Origin: Syngnathus acus
Taxonomy: Eukaryota > Chordata > Actinopteri > Syngnathiformes > Syngnathidae
Assembly: GCF_901709675.1 (NCBI RefSeq)
Contig: NC_051087.1
Coordinates: 11,374,384-11,438,383, forward strand
Length of the DNA: 64,000 nt
Direction: 5' to 3'
The number at the start of each line of letters is the position of its first letter. Within the stretch, counting starts at the first letter, position 1. The notes beneath the pieces were generated by a model, which saw only the letters and a list, made by a program, of their open reading frames with translations, made no database searches and had not been told where the DNA came from. The translations under genes were made by a program, and so were the position numbers. Below, piece by piece: positions 49,297-62,477 of this stretch.

Positions 49297-51139
49297 AGTA
49301 TGTTCCATTTCAGTTCAATAAAGGAGTTATTTGGTATATAAATAATAATGCAGTCCACATCCTTCATGGGTAGAGGGTTGCACCAACAAATGCATTCCTC
49401 TTGAGAAACTAATCTTAACTGATGCCCTTCAACCTCTCATCCCTACAGTTTTACAAAGTGAGACACAGGAGCCATAATCCTTCTCTGAGGAAACGCGTCT
49501 GGTCCGAAAACTGAGGATTTGTTCACATGTTGCTCAGGGTAGGCGTTGATCCACTGATGGATAGTGTCTGTATTTCTCCAAATCTCTTTCCACATTTCTT
49601 CAACCCAGATTCTGTCTAGTTCGTTTATTCTGTTTTCTTGTGCATGCACTCAGCTGTCACATTGAGGCAGAGGTCTTTAGCCTGGGAAGAAAGTTGAGGG
49701 TGGTTGTAGTCATACAGAATCATGAAACATTTACTCATTAACAGACTCTCAACACAGATGCCTGAACAAGTCATGTGTAATTAGAAAAAGAACCCTGTGA
49801 TTAAGTCGGGGAGAGCAGAATTATTCATGGTTTCAAATAATCATATATTGTTTTGTGTGTGACAGTTTTACATAGGTTTACATGTGCAGTTTTGTCATAA
49901 GTGACAAATCAGTTGTGATTCATCACATCAAACTATAGTACTCTTATTTGCTGAAAGGATCAAAGACAAATTAAATTTTGTTCCGCAACTTTTTTCAGGC
50001 TCTTCAGGGGTTTTAAGTTCAGTGACTGCTTTGTAAGCAAGTAACTAGCCTATCCACGTGCATTATTGATAATAAAAGCCCTGTCCAAAGTGATGTGATT
50101 ATAATTATAATAGATTCCCCGCGGCTGATCAAAGCTACTCTGCACCTTTGACATAATTTAAAGTGTCGTCAAGTCAGGTAACACTGCAACTGAATAAAAA
50201 CTCTGTTTTGCAAAGGGTTTTGAGCATATTTATAGTGACATCCTCCTCATGGCCAGTATTTAACAAGTGGCTGCAACATTTCAATCACAGACTGAATAAC
50301 ATGTATTAAAGGGTAAGTCAGCCTCAAAATGTTCTTGTAATACAACTGACGTGTTAACCCCTAAAGCACATTATTTAGAAAGTTTTGGAAGTGTAATAAA
50401 ATCAGAGCCATCCATATGAGTGTATTGGAGAAATTGCAGGAGGGAAATACACACTTAGATACACACACGTGTTTGCATTTGGGGAACATCATTGTTCTGG
50501 GTGAAAATTAATCCGATATAATTATTAAAAAATATTATATTACCAATTGGGCTAGCGATTGTGTAGGGACGTCCTATCCTAGCCCTTACCGATCGCTGTC
50601 TCTATGTCGCACAATGGAGTGCTGTTCCGACTTCTCATCCAATGCCTTTAAATTAGCCACGGAAATCAAATCACTAGTGCTAAGGTTTAACGCTAGTCAT
50701 TAAGCTTTGTACGGTCTTTATATCGTCCATTTAAAATACTACTTTAAAATCAGTGAAGTCAATTGCAGTGTCCACTAAACAACGACGTTTTCGTCTGAGT
50801 TTATTTGAAATATGTTTATTTAACCAAAGCTACATCCCAATGTCTTGGGCATCAACAATGGTTGTGTGTTGTTTTTTTAAAATGTTATAAGGTTAGTGCT
50901 CACAGTTGAAATTTATGACAAAAAAAAAATGCCGTCCATGACCAAACTGCGTTAGAAAGTCACAAAGAATCGAAGCGCATAAATTCAATGTTGAGCAGTA
51001 ATGTTCTGTGCAGCACAACCAGCCAAAACACAGTGTTCTGATTGATAATTTAGGAATATGAATTCAACAGGCAAAATCCACCTGTTTTTATCTATCTCAG
51101 AGGGTGGCCATTTTGCCACTTACTGTCAAGTGAAAATGA
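49297..51139. other. Intergenic, no gene seen
   Basis: Unique AT-rich sequence without recognised repeats or coding signal. Confidence 0.65.
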
Positions 51140-51560
51140 CATTTGAGTTGCGTACGGGCAGCCGAAACGGATGGGAACAAATCGGGAGGAGAACATAGCA
51201 ACGTACGGGCAGCTGAAACGGACGGGAACCAGACGTGGGAAGACTCAGATGGCGTAAACAGGCCGGACAAACAGGCGGGGATAACAGGAAACCAGGGACT
51301 AACAGGCAGGGACTAACAGGCAGGGACTAACAGGCAGGGACTAACAGGCAGGGATTTACAGTCAGGGACTAGCAGGCAGGGACTAACAGGCAGGGACTTA
51401 CAGTCAGGGACTAACAGGACGGGCAAACAGGACAAACAGGGAGGACAACCGGACGATCCGACAGGGAGTGACACGCGGACAGGACTTAAATACAATACGC
51501 GTAATGAGGGGCAGGCGACGGCGATTACAATGATTATGGGTAGGACACAGGCGGGGAAGT
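51140..51560 (-). mobile_element. LTR-like repeat block
   Basis: GC-rich block containing a repeated motif (GTACGGGCAGCYGAAACGG at 51152 and 51204) and GGACAGGACTTAAATACAA near 51477, the same core as in the solo LTR at 24435-24770. It is probably a related or second LTR family, minus orientation; its ends were not resolved. It holds a 14-bp minisatellite at 51290-51420. Confidence 0.45.
51290..51420. repeat. 14-bp minisatellite
   Basis: About nine direct copies of a unit close to AGGCAGGGACTAAC, with variants such as AGTCAGGGACTTAC spaced among them. Confidence 0.9.
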
Positions 51561-52963
51561 GCGAGAGTGCAGTGTGTGTGTTTGTAAGTGTGGGTGCACG
51601 CACATGTTTGTGCAAGTGTGTGGCCTTAAGTATACACGTGTATCTTTGTAATGAAGACATGAATACGAAACATTTTTTGTTTTGGATTTCTTATGGAACT
51701 AATAACCTTTTCCTACGTTCATCTGATCTCTCACTGCCACAACTATGACAGAACGATCAAACAAGAGTGTCCTTACCTCAGCCACAGAATTAGAGCCGCA
51801 TTATTCAAGCCCTTTAAAGATAATCAAGCATTCTATGTTTTATCGACAAAACATGGGAACAACCCCGTTGGAGAGCGAAAATGACTCATCCATTCAAAGG
51901 CAAGTCTCCAAGGTTGGATGTTGTATTTAATCCCTTGAATCCCCCCATCAACCTGATCCTGGAAAAAACAATTGTTGATGTTTTGGCTTGCCCATAATGT
52001 GTATATTTATATACAGTATGTGCTTTTGTGCATGTCCTTCCCCAGAGCTGCAGATAAACCCCTGTGACATCTGCAGCCATGTCATGATTCTCTGGTACAA
52101 AGCTAAGACTGCATGAGCAAAGACTAGTTCTTTATACATGAGCATGCACATAAATTTATATACAAATGCAAATACGAAATAAGTGAGAAGGAACATGAAA
52201 AGCACATGAGAGCCACATAGGCCTTTCAACCCTAAGTGCCATATTCATCTATAAACAAAGCAAACAAAAAACTGATGCATAAAGAGAAACACTTAGAAAG
52301 AGAACTTCATACATTTTCGTTCCTGTGTCAACTTTTGAATGTTATCCACCAAGAACGTAGATGACTTTTGAAATGAGTGGAAAATTGTGCATAATTTACA
52401 CTAATGTTGATATCCCGCAGATGGCACAAATCAAGCTATCTGTGTCGATACACTCAGATTCACTCAACTGTTTCGAGATTTTTTTTTTTTTAAGAATGGA
52501 ACACTAAAAGATCCTATGAATCTTGAACTCATTGGGAGTTTGGCAGTCAGCTGGTTTTATGACAATGCTTTCTTTGAGAGTTAGTGAAGTGAGTTTACGT
52601 CAAAATGCAAGATCACACTGTTTGCAAGGCAATGGCAACACATTTAGTCTACACAATGTGGCCACAATATGCTTAAAAATATTTATTTGCAGGTAGGTAG
52701 TTTTCTTACTGCAATATCGGACTAAACTTCGACAATCGATTCAAATAATTATTACACGTTCAGATTTTGATGTTGCTACAATTCACTAATTAGTAAAAGT
52801 TACATGATTTGAGGTGAAAAAAAAAAGACAGAATGGATTGCACACAGCGCTTAAAATTGTTTTTTTTTTTTAATTCTTCCTTAGTTCATGTTGAAGAAAA
52901 TTCTCCAAGTAGAAATATATAGATATGTAGATATAGTCTGCATTGTGGACGGACAGAGAGAGC
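51561..52963. other. Intergenic, no gene seen
   Basis: Unique sequence; small open frames only. Confidence 0.65.

Positions 52964-53037
<74 letters not shown>
52964..53037. repeat. (GATA)n microsatellite
   Basis: About 18 GATA units. Confidence 0.97.
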
Positions 53038-54010
53038 AATAGTGGGTGACTACAAGTGAATTGAGAAAGGAACGGTTCGGCTCATACAGTAAATCCATTC
53101 AGCGCATTTGCTCAAAGGATTAATTTGTTTGAGTGTGTCGTTGACGAACAACAAAACACTACTTGAACCCTGTCTGCCGCTCCATTACCCACTCCCACAA
53201 AAAAATAGAAATCAAGAAGATGCTTGGCTCGCTTGCACAGTGACACACTTGAATCAGGTTGGCTTTTAATATTTTCAGTGTGCATCCCTGGCTGTTGTAG
53301 TAAGATATACTGGTAAGCTTTTTGCAGATTGAGCTGTCCTTCACCTTTCTGGTGGCAAATAGCCAGTTAATGAGCACTTCAGACCAATATTCAGACGAGA
53401 CTACCGGTATATTTGAACACATGTACCAATTAACAACGATTATACCATATACAATTTGAAATACACATTGTCCTCTTGATTAGAAGTTTCATTGCCTTTC
53501 ATAGAGCTCAATAACACAGGCTTTATTTCACTGAAATTAATTAGTTTAAATTAGATGTCAAAATGGTTAATTATAATGATGTTTTATTTAAATTACAGGC
53601 AGTGAAATTGGAGCAATATTAAACTGAGGCACAGACTCTCAATGCAGTGTTGTCGGAGAGCAAAATTAGTATAATCCATTTATTGGGAACGAAAATACCC
53701 AATGGTTTTATTAGCAAGTACAGCAAGTGTGAGAATTGAAGACAGTGAGAGAGACATGGGAGGAATGCTGAATCCATCTGAAAATGTAGCTTATCTTCTT
53801 GTGCTGTATTGAGTTGAGGAAAGTGTTTCCAAATCTTCAACTAGAGACCTTTTCACAAGTTTTATTCCAAAAGTAATTGTGGGCAAAATGTGCAAATGCA
53901 ATGTTAATGTAGTTTAGGAAAGAGCAGTTACACAACAGTGCTAAATTACTCAGCAAAAATAAGCCACGTGAAAAAATTGATTCGTTATGCAAATATTCTG
54001 TAAGTAATAT
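53038..54010. other. Intergenic, no gene seen
   Basis: Unique AT-rich sequence between the GATA run and the LINE fragment. Confidence 0.65.
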
Positions 54011-54912
54011 GGGACAACAACGACCTGGACTACAGAGAGGAGGTGGAGCAGTTGGTGGGCTGGTGCAGAGAAAATAGCCTGATCCTGAATGTGGAGAAGA
54101 CGAAGGAGATCATCGTCGACTTCAGGAAGAACCAGCCTCACCACGCTCCACTGATCATCAACAGCTCAGCTGTGGAGGTGGTCAGCAGCACTAAATTCCT
54201 GGGAGTCCACATCACAGACGACCTCACCTGGACTGTGAACACCACAACACTGGTCAAGAGGGCACAGAAGCGCTTGTACTTCCTGCGGAGGATGAGGAGA
54301 GCCCACCTGCCCCCACCCATCATGAGGACGTTCTACCGAAGCACCATAGAGAGCATTCTGACAAGCTGTCTCTCGGTGTGGTGTGGAGGTTGCAGCGCCT
54401 CCGATTGGAAGAACCTGAGGAGAGTGGTGAGGACAGCAGAGAGGATCATCGGTGCTCCTCTTCCCTCCATTCAGGACTTGTCATCCCAGCGCTGCGTGTC
54501 CCGAGCCCGAAATATTATCAGTGACCCATCACACCCCCACCATGGACTGTTCTCCCTGCTGCCCTCTGGGAAGAGGTTTCGCAGCATCCGCTGCAGGTCC
54601 ACCAGGTTCTGCAATAGTTTTTTCCCTGCTGTCGTCAGACTGTTGAACATTCAAACGTAGCATTCCTCTGCACACTTGTAAATACTGCTTTTGTCTCCTG
54701 CACTGTTCACATACTTTATCACTGCTGCACTTTGTACTTTATAATTATCTTATTTCATATTTTTTATATAGAATGTCACTTTTTTTTTTAACCAGCCGAA
54801 ATACCTCTACATTGCTGAAAGCCGTATGCAACGAAATTTCGTTTTTGTACACACCTAGTGTTGACAAAATGACAATAAAGTTCTGTCTAAGTCTAAGTCT
54901 AAGTCTCTAAGT
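54011..54912 (+). mobile_element. 5'-truncated L2/Rex1-like LINE
   Basis: The frame is open from 54013 to 54660 and encodes the reverse-transcriptase region just after the catalytic Asp-Asp motif (YREEVEQLVGWCRENSLILN, then EKTKEIIVDFRK, then FLGVHITDDLTW) and the C-terminal part to a natural stop. A 3' tail ends in TGACAATAAAG and GTCTAA-type hexamer repeats (about 54880-54912). No frameshift is seen in the 216 codons, so the copy is young, but the endonuclease and catalytic core are absent and it cannot move itself. Confidence 0.9.
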
Positions 54913-55868
54913 TAGATTGACACACATAATAAACATTCATACCTGTGAAACATTTTAGACATTGTTCCATTTTACATATAGATAGTTGATTGAATCACTC
55001 AGAATATAGGACAAAAGTAAAATAAGTAAAGTATTGGGAGGTGGAGCCTATGGGTTCTTTTTTCAATTAGACATGTTGTTTGACCAATCAGAATATAGGA
55101 TGAAAGCAGTCCATCTTGGACTCTATCTTGGACAATGGACTGGACCAGTAAGATTAAAGTACAAAAGTGGCACCACCACTACCCTGCAACAAGCGTGTGT
55201 TGCAAGCAATGTGTGAAGAAAAAAAATCAATGCTCGTGCAGCAGCAGGTTAGCGGCGAGTGGCAGCCAGCAGGGAAAGGAGCATCACAGATTAAGGGAAA
55301 GAGTGAGTGTCAATGAAAAAATAATCATCTTTTTGGCCAACAAGTATTTTCAGCTTTACTGACCAAATTATGTAGAGAATTTTCTCTCCAGTAGGTTGAG
55401 CCACTCTGGTATTGCAGCAACAAGCCACTATAGCAAAAAGACCATTAAAGACACAACACATGAGTACAGAGAGTTATTGATGCAGAGTATGCATGTGAAT
55501 GCTTACACGCAAAAATCAGATTTTACCCCAAAATCCGAATCGAGCATTAAAACCTGCAGTTTAGCCATTTTTTACCTTGAATAATATAAATTCAGATAAA
55601 GAGACCTTTGAAGCATGAAGAAAAAAAGGACTTTAAAGTAACAGACTTCATCTGCTAATGAAAGTAATTAAACATTTCAATTTCGACCTAAAATGAGACT
55701 ATGAAACACATAATTAAAAAATAACATTAAAATCTAGATTTTTAATTTTCCCTTTAGTCTCCCTTGAAGGGAAATTTAACCATCTGTCTCTGTACCCTAG
55801 GTGGTTTAAATATTGGTCTATGGAGTGTTAATGTTGATCTCGTAAATCTAAGTTACTTAGGTCTAGAT

Positions 55869-55903
<35 letters not shown>

Positions 55904-56007
55904 TGTATTGTTTGTTTGACTTTAAATGAGCAAACTATTGTTTTGGTGCACAAAGTTGGGGGTGGAGTTGCTGGTCTGCTAAAAGTCCTTTGTGTGATTT
56001 GATCATT
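54913..56007. other. Intergenic; (TTTA)n at 55870-55903
   Basis: Unique AT-rich sequence with about eight TTTA units. Similar phrases CAGAATATAGGAC and CAGAATATAGGAT occur about 85 bp apart (near 55000 and 55088). Confidence 0.65.
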
Positions 56008-56083
56008 CCCAACTTTGAGTATTTGATGATGGTATTATTAGTTGAACATCATCAGTTTACCATCATCAAACAACTCAAGTTTG
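56008..56083. other. Long near-perfect inverted repeat (hairpin)
   Basis: Left arm 56008-56034 and right arm 56058-56083. The inner 13 bp (TTTGATGATGGTA / TACCATCATCAAA) pair perfectly and the outer part pairs with one or two small bulges; the loop is 23 nt. The shape resembles a small-RNA precursor or the core of a foldback element. Confidence 0.7.
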
Positions 56084-56412
56084 GCTCATGTTTGGATTTA
56101 ATTCCCTTCTATAAGTGAATAATATCACCTCTTTGAGGTTTGTTTTCCGTGTTCAACAGGTAAAATATCACATTTTCATTTAAGCTTGCTTTTTCCTGTG
56201 TACGGTACGATTTGCATTTTTATTCAATGCAATTGTAACTGTTGTGCTGACCTTGTAACACATCAATTGATTTCATTGTGTCAAACCACATGAGGTGTGC
56301 CAACAACACACTATGTATGAAAGGCACAGGTGAAAATAAAATCGGGAAACCAGAGTGAAAGCATTTTCAGACAGGCATATGTGTCATGTGGCACTGTGCT
56401 GCCATTTGTGAA

Positions 56413-56514
56413 TATCCATCCATCCATCCATCCATCCATCCATCCATCCATCCATCCATCCATCCATCCATCCATCTTCTTCCGCTTATCCGGGGTCAGG
56501 TCGCGGGGGCACCC
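56413..56514 (-). mobile_element. Extreme 3' end of a LINE with (CATC)n tail
   Basis: Fifteen or so CATC units (56413-56475) are followed by TTCCGCTTATCCGGGGTC and GGTCGCGGGGGCA, the same 3' end seen at 57119-57150 of the larger LINE copy. It is a nearly complete 5' truncation of that family on the minus strand. Confidence 0.8.
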
Positions 56515-57109
56515 ATACTGTTTAGTTGTACAGTTCAGAGTGTATTGACTTCATCTGTTTCTGTTCTGTCTCCTTTTTGTTTCTTTTATCTGTGTCTAAT
56601 AGGGTTTCCCTGCCTGTTTGTTGTTTTCCTCTCTCACCTTCTGGCTAATTGCAGCTCCAAACACACACGGCTTTCTTTTTGGATTTGCTTTTTTTCTGTA
56701 GCCACCTGCCTCTAACAATATACAAAAGATAATGCATATTCTTTCATTCATAATAAGCTGTTGTACCACGATAAATGAAAATGGGCCCTGCAAATATCAG
56801 TAAGTGAGGTATATACGTATATATTTTTAATCTGAATTAACTGTAGGCTTTTAGTTTTGCCACGATGCACATAGCATGAGTATTCTGTACATTTTAAAAT
56901 GAACCATTAAACACATTAAGTCAGTGATCGGGGATTGACTTTATGGTAAGAATAATTTTTACAGCACTTATTGTGTTTCAGAAGTTAAATGATATTCAGT
57001 TTTCTCCACATTCTGTTTTCCCAATAAGATCCTTGAACGGTCAAGTGTGAAGTCTTGACTTCAGATTACTTCATGGCTGGTCACATCTGTGTCCTACACA
57101 TACATATCT

Positions 57110-58172
57110 TGCATCTTCTACCACTTATCCGGGGTCGGGTCGCGGGGGCAGCAGCTTTAGGAGGGAAGCCTCGACTTCCCTCTCCCCAGCCACTTCGTAC
57201 AGCTCATCCCGGGGGATCCCAAGGCGTTCCTAGGCCAGCTGAGAAACAGTTTCTCCAGCGTGTCCTGGGTCGTCCCCAGGGTCTCCTGCCGGTGGGACAT
57301 GCCCAGAACACCTCCCCGGGGAGGCGTCCAAGAGGCATCCTGATGAGATGCCCGAGCCACCTCATCTAGCTCCTCTCAACGTGGAGGAGCAGCGGCTCGA
57401 CTCTGAGTCCCTCCCGGACAACCGAGCTTCTCACCCTATCTCTAAGGGAGAGCCCGGACACCTTGCGGAGGAAACTCATTTCGGCCGCTTGTTCTGTCAG
57501 TCACGACCCATAGCTTGTGACCATAGGTGAGGGTAGGAGCGTAGATCGACAGGTAAATCGAGAACTTAGACTTTCGGCTCAGCTCTCTCTTCATCACGAC
57601 GGACCGGTACAGAGTCCGCATCCCAGCAGACACCCTTCGATCTCACACTCCACCCTGCCCTCGCTCGTGAACAAGACCCCAAGATACTTGAACTCCTCCA
57701 CTTGGGGCAGGATCTCATCCCCGACCCGTAGAAGGCATTCCACCCTTTTCCGACTGGACCATGGTCTCAGATTTGGAGGTGGTGACTTTCATCCTGACCG
57801 CTTCACACTTGGCTGCAAACCACTCCAGTGAAAGCTGTAGATCACGGCTTGAAGAAGCCAACAGCACCACATAGTCTGCAAAAAGCCGAGATGCAATGCT
57901 GAGGTCACCGAACAGGACACTTTCAACGCCTTGGCTGCGCCTAGAAAGTCTTTCCAGTTATGAACAGAATCGGTGACAAAGGGCAGCCTTGGCGGAGTCC
58001 AGCCCTCACTAGAAACAAATCCGACTTACTGCCGGAAATGCGGACCAAACTCTGGCATCGATGATACAAGGACCGAACCGCCCTTATCAGTTGGTTCGGC
58101 ACCCTGTACTCCCAAAGCACCCCCCACAGAACTCCATGAGGGACACGGTCAAACACCACATGTGGACTGTGA
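57110..58172 (-). mobile_element. Degenerate LINE fragment with reverse-transcriptase relics
   Basis: Read on the minus strand: an RT palm segment (FDRVPHGVLWGVLWEYRVP, then GLRQGCPLSPILF) at about 58160-57950, a post-catalytic segment (VVLLASSSRDLQLSLEW) at about 57870, a later segment (LYRSVVMKRELSRKSKFSIY) at about 57610, and the 3' end near 57119. Frameshifts and a deletion around the catalytic Asp pair break the frame. This family is distinct from the 54011 LINE; its clade is not assigned. Confidence 0.88.
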
Positions 58173-61100
58173 ATTTGTGTTCGCTCAGTTGTAAATAATT
58201 GTAATTTGTAATTATTTTTGCTATATAACATTTAGGAATGCAACTCAGGAGAATGTAATTAACAAAAACACACATACATGTCCAATTGTTAACTGTTGTC
58301 CCCAAAAGCAGGATTATTTTATCTCTAAACCCATCCGATTTGTCTGATCCAAGTCACTTGTGGAAACAATAGTTCATGTCAGGTCTTAAAATCCTCCATG
58401 CTGTATATATCCCTAATGTCTATGGTAAGGGTTACAGATGGAACTTTAGAGTGATTACTCAGGTTTGAGCAGTAAACAGAAGTCAGGATCATCTCTTCAT
58501 AAGGTCATGCAAGTACAATCTTTATACATGACTGGTTGACCTGACTTGTACCCCTTTTTTGGTCTAAAGAGGGTCTAAGCTGTCTGGCTTCACCATATGC
58601 TAAACCAATGATGTCAAACTCAAGGCCCGGGGGCCAGATACGGCCCACCACATAATTTGATGTGGCCCCAAAGACAAATTGTGCATCGAATTCATGTGTC
58701 AGTACGAAAATTGCAAATCGTCGGGTGTTGGGCGTTGGACTCGAATGCACCTTAGAAATCAGATGCTCATATGTTTGCTGGCTACTGCCGAGGTACCGTT
58801 GAGCAAACCATCTTACTTACCACCGCACCTCAAGTGGTGCAGCACTCGAGAACACCTTTCACTCTAAATTTCTCCTTGCATGCCTGCATGTGTGATCTGG
58901 TTCTATGTGTGTTGTGCAACAAAGTCTACATCTGTGTGGGAGTTACATTTCTGCTTGGGTGACACTAATTAATAGAAAAAATTAAAAATGAACAAAGAAA
59001 TCTCAACTTCCTGATTGGAGTTCATGTGTTCACGCTGTGCTTGCATGTAGGGTGCATGGATGTGAAAACAGAATGCTCAATAAACCAAATAGTCCAAGGT
59101 TGTTTCTCTATTGACAGCACGGTGAAAGATGTGTAAAATCAATGTGTTTTATAATTACCGACAGTGCTTCATGTAAATGTAGGATGATCCATGTGGGATG
59201 GACAGATGGTTTTGTTCACATTCTAACAATAGCATGCAAGGTTTGTGCAAAAAAAAAAAAAAAAATCTCCTGAAGTGGTCTTTTGAAGTGGTGATTGAGA
59301 TGCAAAATCACACGTCCGTGTGTGAATTGGGTTGTCTTCTCATCTGGTCTTCGCATTTTGGAGTCAACCTTATTTTCTTTTATCTCCTCCTTTTCCTCAC
59401 AAGTTGCTCGTACCATCTGGCGGCAGGCTTTGAAAACAAGGCCAAGTCTCTCCCACCAGAATGGTATGAAAATATACCTACTAAACCCAGCCGCCCTGTC
59501 TCTCTCGCTCAAGTCAGACAAAAACAAGTCAAGATAACAGCCTTATTGAATGGAATACGAGGTACTCTTTGGGTGACAAGACACAAGATGTGGTTTAAGA
59601 AATTGTATCTGAAAACACATTTAGGTGAATTTGGAGTTTGGATTCAAAATCTGCAATTCTAAATAGCCTGAAGAGTTTTGAGCTAGGTATGACTCCCACA
59701 ATCACTTACTAACAAGAAAAGCAGGGAAGAAAAATGGAGTGAATGGGTTCAGAACTCTAGTGACTTTTTTTATAGTTAACTTTCTGCTCCTGATAGTTGG
59801 AAAAAACTCCATTGTCATCACGCTCCACTTTTTTAGAGGTCATGAACATTTGCATAACCTGGTTCTCTCTCTTTGTCAGTTGATGCATTGTCAGTATTTA
59901 CGCTGTGCAAGAGAGGCCATGTTGGATCGCAGAACTGTCGGGCAATGTCAGTTTCCCTATGCACCGCTGTTCTTTAATTGCTGTGGTTTTGCGTTGGGTC
60001 AGCCCACTCCTTTGTAGGCCTCACTGTAAAAATGACCGTCACACTTCTGGGTTTTCTGTGATAGTACACAAAGGTGTGTGCCTAATGTTACACCTCAAAG
60101 CTTGCCGGCATTGATTAAAAAGACAGGTGCCATGTTTAACTGCTCTAATGGACTTTATTGGCTTGAACGTTGATGTTAAAAGAAAACACCATTGCAAAGC
60201 ATTGCAAGCCTCCATACATTCTTCATAATTTCCCTGACAGAAAAAAATCCAGACAGACGAAAAAGATGGACTGAAATAGTATTTTTTAACACATGTATCT
60301 TGAAAACAAGAGAAAACTATAGTAAGCAAGCTACTAGAAAGAGAAATAATGGAGAGACAGACCATGGGATCAGCTCGGCAGAAATCGTTTTTGTCACCGC
60401 CACTGTTTAAACCGATAAATGTTTACACATTTTGTTGGTGTTAAATATTATTGCGGCATAGATTCGATGAGTGTTACGCGGCCTTAGATCATTTCACTTC
60501 ATGTCATGGGCAAAACAACACATTTATTCAGACTATTTGTGTTTTGCTGTCACTGTTGAGAGTGATGGGTTACAAAACTACCCATTTGACATTTTTTTCA
60601 GGAACTAACTAATGCAACATGACATGAAACTGCAGTAAGTGTGCAAAAAGACATTTCATTACTATATGTGTTGTAAGCATTAAATATCCCCATGAACCAG
60701 GACAAAGCAAATGACCCTAACCTAACCCTAACCGCCCACACCCTAAAAGCATTAACACTAGCTTTTGAAAGGGTTCTTATCACAGCTTTCCCTGTTACAT
60801 TCCACCAGTTTTGAATGCTAAGTTAGTAGCAAAAATAAAATTACCTTACAGATAAAACACTGCACAACCCCGAGATTGGCAAGTGGCTTATTATTGATAA
60901 ATCCCCCAAATACTAACTGGAAATGAATCATTTTCCAAGCTACTCTGATGTAAATCGCCAAATACTGAAGAATTACTACACATGTTATTGAGGATGTTGA
61001 GGAAATGGTGACTGATACGTAACATTTTTTAGGAGGGTTGAAGGTCTTAAGAATATTTTAGTGGGGCTTAAGCCCGCCTCAACTAGGCCTAACTACACCG

Positions 61101-61284
61101 CTGGGCAGTTGTAAAAACTAGTGCAACTTTTTGAAAAAACAAACAAACAAACACATCTTTTCATTTGTTTAAGACATATCCTCTACAAGTCTACATTGTT
61201 TTAGCAGTACCAGCGCTGTTTGTAATACTGCCACCAAGAAGATTGTCCCCCGTCTTCAATAAATTTTCATCAAAAAGGGTATGT
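58173..61284. other. Intergenic; one hAT-like end
   Basis: At 58609-58670 a sequence starting GATGTCAAACTCAAGGCCCG resembles one end of an hAT-type element, but no matching end was found. At 60714-60733 there are three telomere-like CCTAAC/CCCTAA units. Open frames at 59198-59662 and 59739-60114 show no protein family character. Confidence 0.6.
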
Positions 61285-61596
61285 TGGGCTGCTTGGTGGC
61301 GCACGTCCGCCTCACAGTTAGGAGGGTTTGGGTTTTATTCCACCTCCGGCCATCCCTGTGTGGAGTTTGCATGTTCTCCCCGTGCCCGCATGGATTTTCT
61401 CCCGGCACTCCCGGTTTCCTCCCACATTATAAATACATGCTTGGTAGGCCGATTGAGTGTGGATGGTTGTTCATCTCTGTGTGCCCCGTGATTGGTTGGC
61501 AACCGATCCAGAGTGTCCCCCGCCTACTGCCGGATGCCTGCTGGGATAGGCTCCAGCACGCCCGCGACCCCCGTGGGAACAAGCAGTATAGAAAAA
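61285..61596 (+). mobile_element. Short retroposon copy 3, opposite orientation
   Basis: Reverse-complement relative of the copies at 2052 and 23832: GGCGCACGTCCGCCTCACAG, GGAGTTTGCATGTTCTCCCC, GATAGGCTCCAGCACGCCCG. A short possible duplication TATGT (61280-61284 and 61597-61601) is weak. Copy 1 reads on the minus strand, so this one reads on the plus strand. Confidence 0.82.
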
Positions 61597-61601
61597 TATG
61601 T

Positions 61602-62403
61602 ACTAAACATTCAATTATTAAATTATTGGTGTGCAGTATTTTGAGTCAATTACTACCAACGGAAGCATGGATCTCTTACATACTGCGCACAGACAAAACC
61701 GTGTGCACACAAATGACATGATAGTGTTTCTGATACTTCCATAGAAAATATTCAACTCCTGCAGAGGCTGAATCAGTACTATCGGCTGGGTGGCTTTGTC
61801 AACATCATAATTGTCTTTGATTAGTCTATCATTGCTGTAGAGAGTGGAACAGATGCTGCCTCATCACACATACAATCTTCAGTACACACTCATAGACTCA
61901 TGCTGGAAAGGAATTTAATGGATCATTTGGTTCTTTAGTTGTCCTTTAGATTAGAAAAATGTTTCATTGACTTTCGGGTACGTTGTGTGTCCATGCACTG
62001 TTAGCTGCTTTTGGGTGCACTACTGCTTCTGAACAGATAACCCCAAATTAGATTTCTAGGTCATTTTTGTATATACAGTATTATACAAAGGTATGGTTGT
62101 GATTTGACATTGCTTTTCATAGCTTTTCAGTAGAGTGCAACTTTTTCACCTACGATACAATACTGATCTTGCAGCCTAGAGTATTGTCAGACATCCCTAA
62201 TTCTACCTAAGACCCCCCTCCCCCAAAAAAAGGCCCTCCAAAAAATGGCAGACTAACACTGGGAAAAAAACAGGTGTGCCATAAAAATTGTAGAGGTTAG
62301 GCTTAGTAGGTGAGCTACAGTACAGTACAGTACAGTATAGACCTGACCCCAGATTCAACAACACACAATATGACTTGTCTATACCTTAAATTAACCCTTT
62401 TTC
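61602..62403. other. Intergenic, no gene seen
   Basis: Unique sequence with a short ACAGT repeat near 62318-62338. Confidence 0.65.
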
Positions 62404-62420
62404 ACACACAGACACACACA

Positions 62421-62474
<54 letters not shown>
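62404..62474. repeat. (CA)n microsatellite
   Basis: About 33 CA units with two early interruptions (CAGA, CATA). Confidence 0.95.

Positions 62475-62477
<3 letters not shown>

Noticed and set aside
51290-51420. CRISPR-like short repeats
   Set aside because: Units are contiguous 14-bp repeats with no spacers.
59198-59662. 154-codon open frame with a hydrophobic stretch, possible membrane protein
   Set aside because: It includes a poly-lysine stretch from an A run, shows no family motifs and no splice or promoter support.
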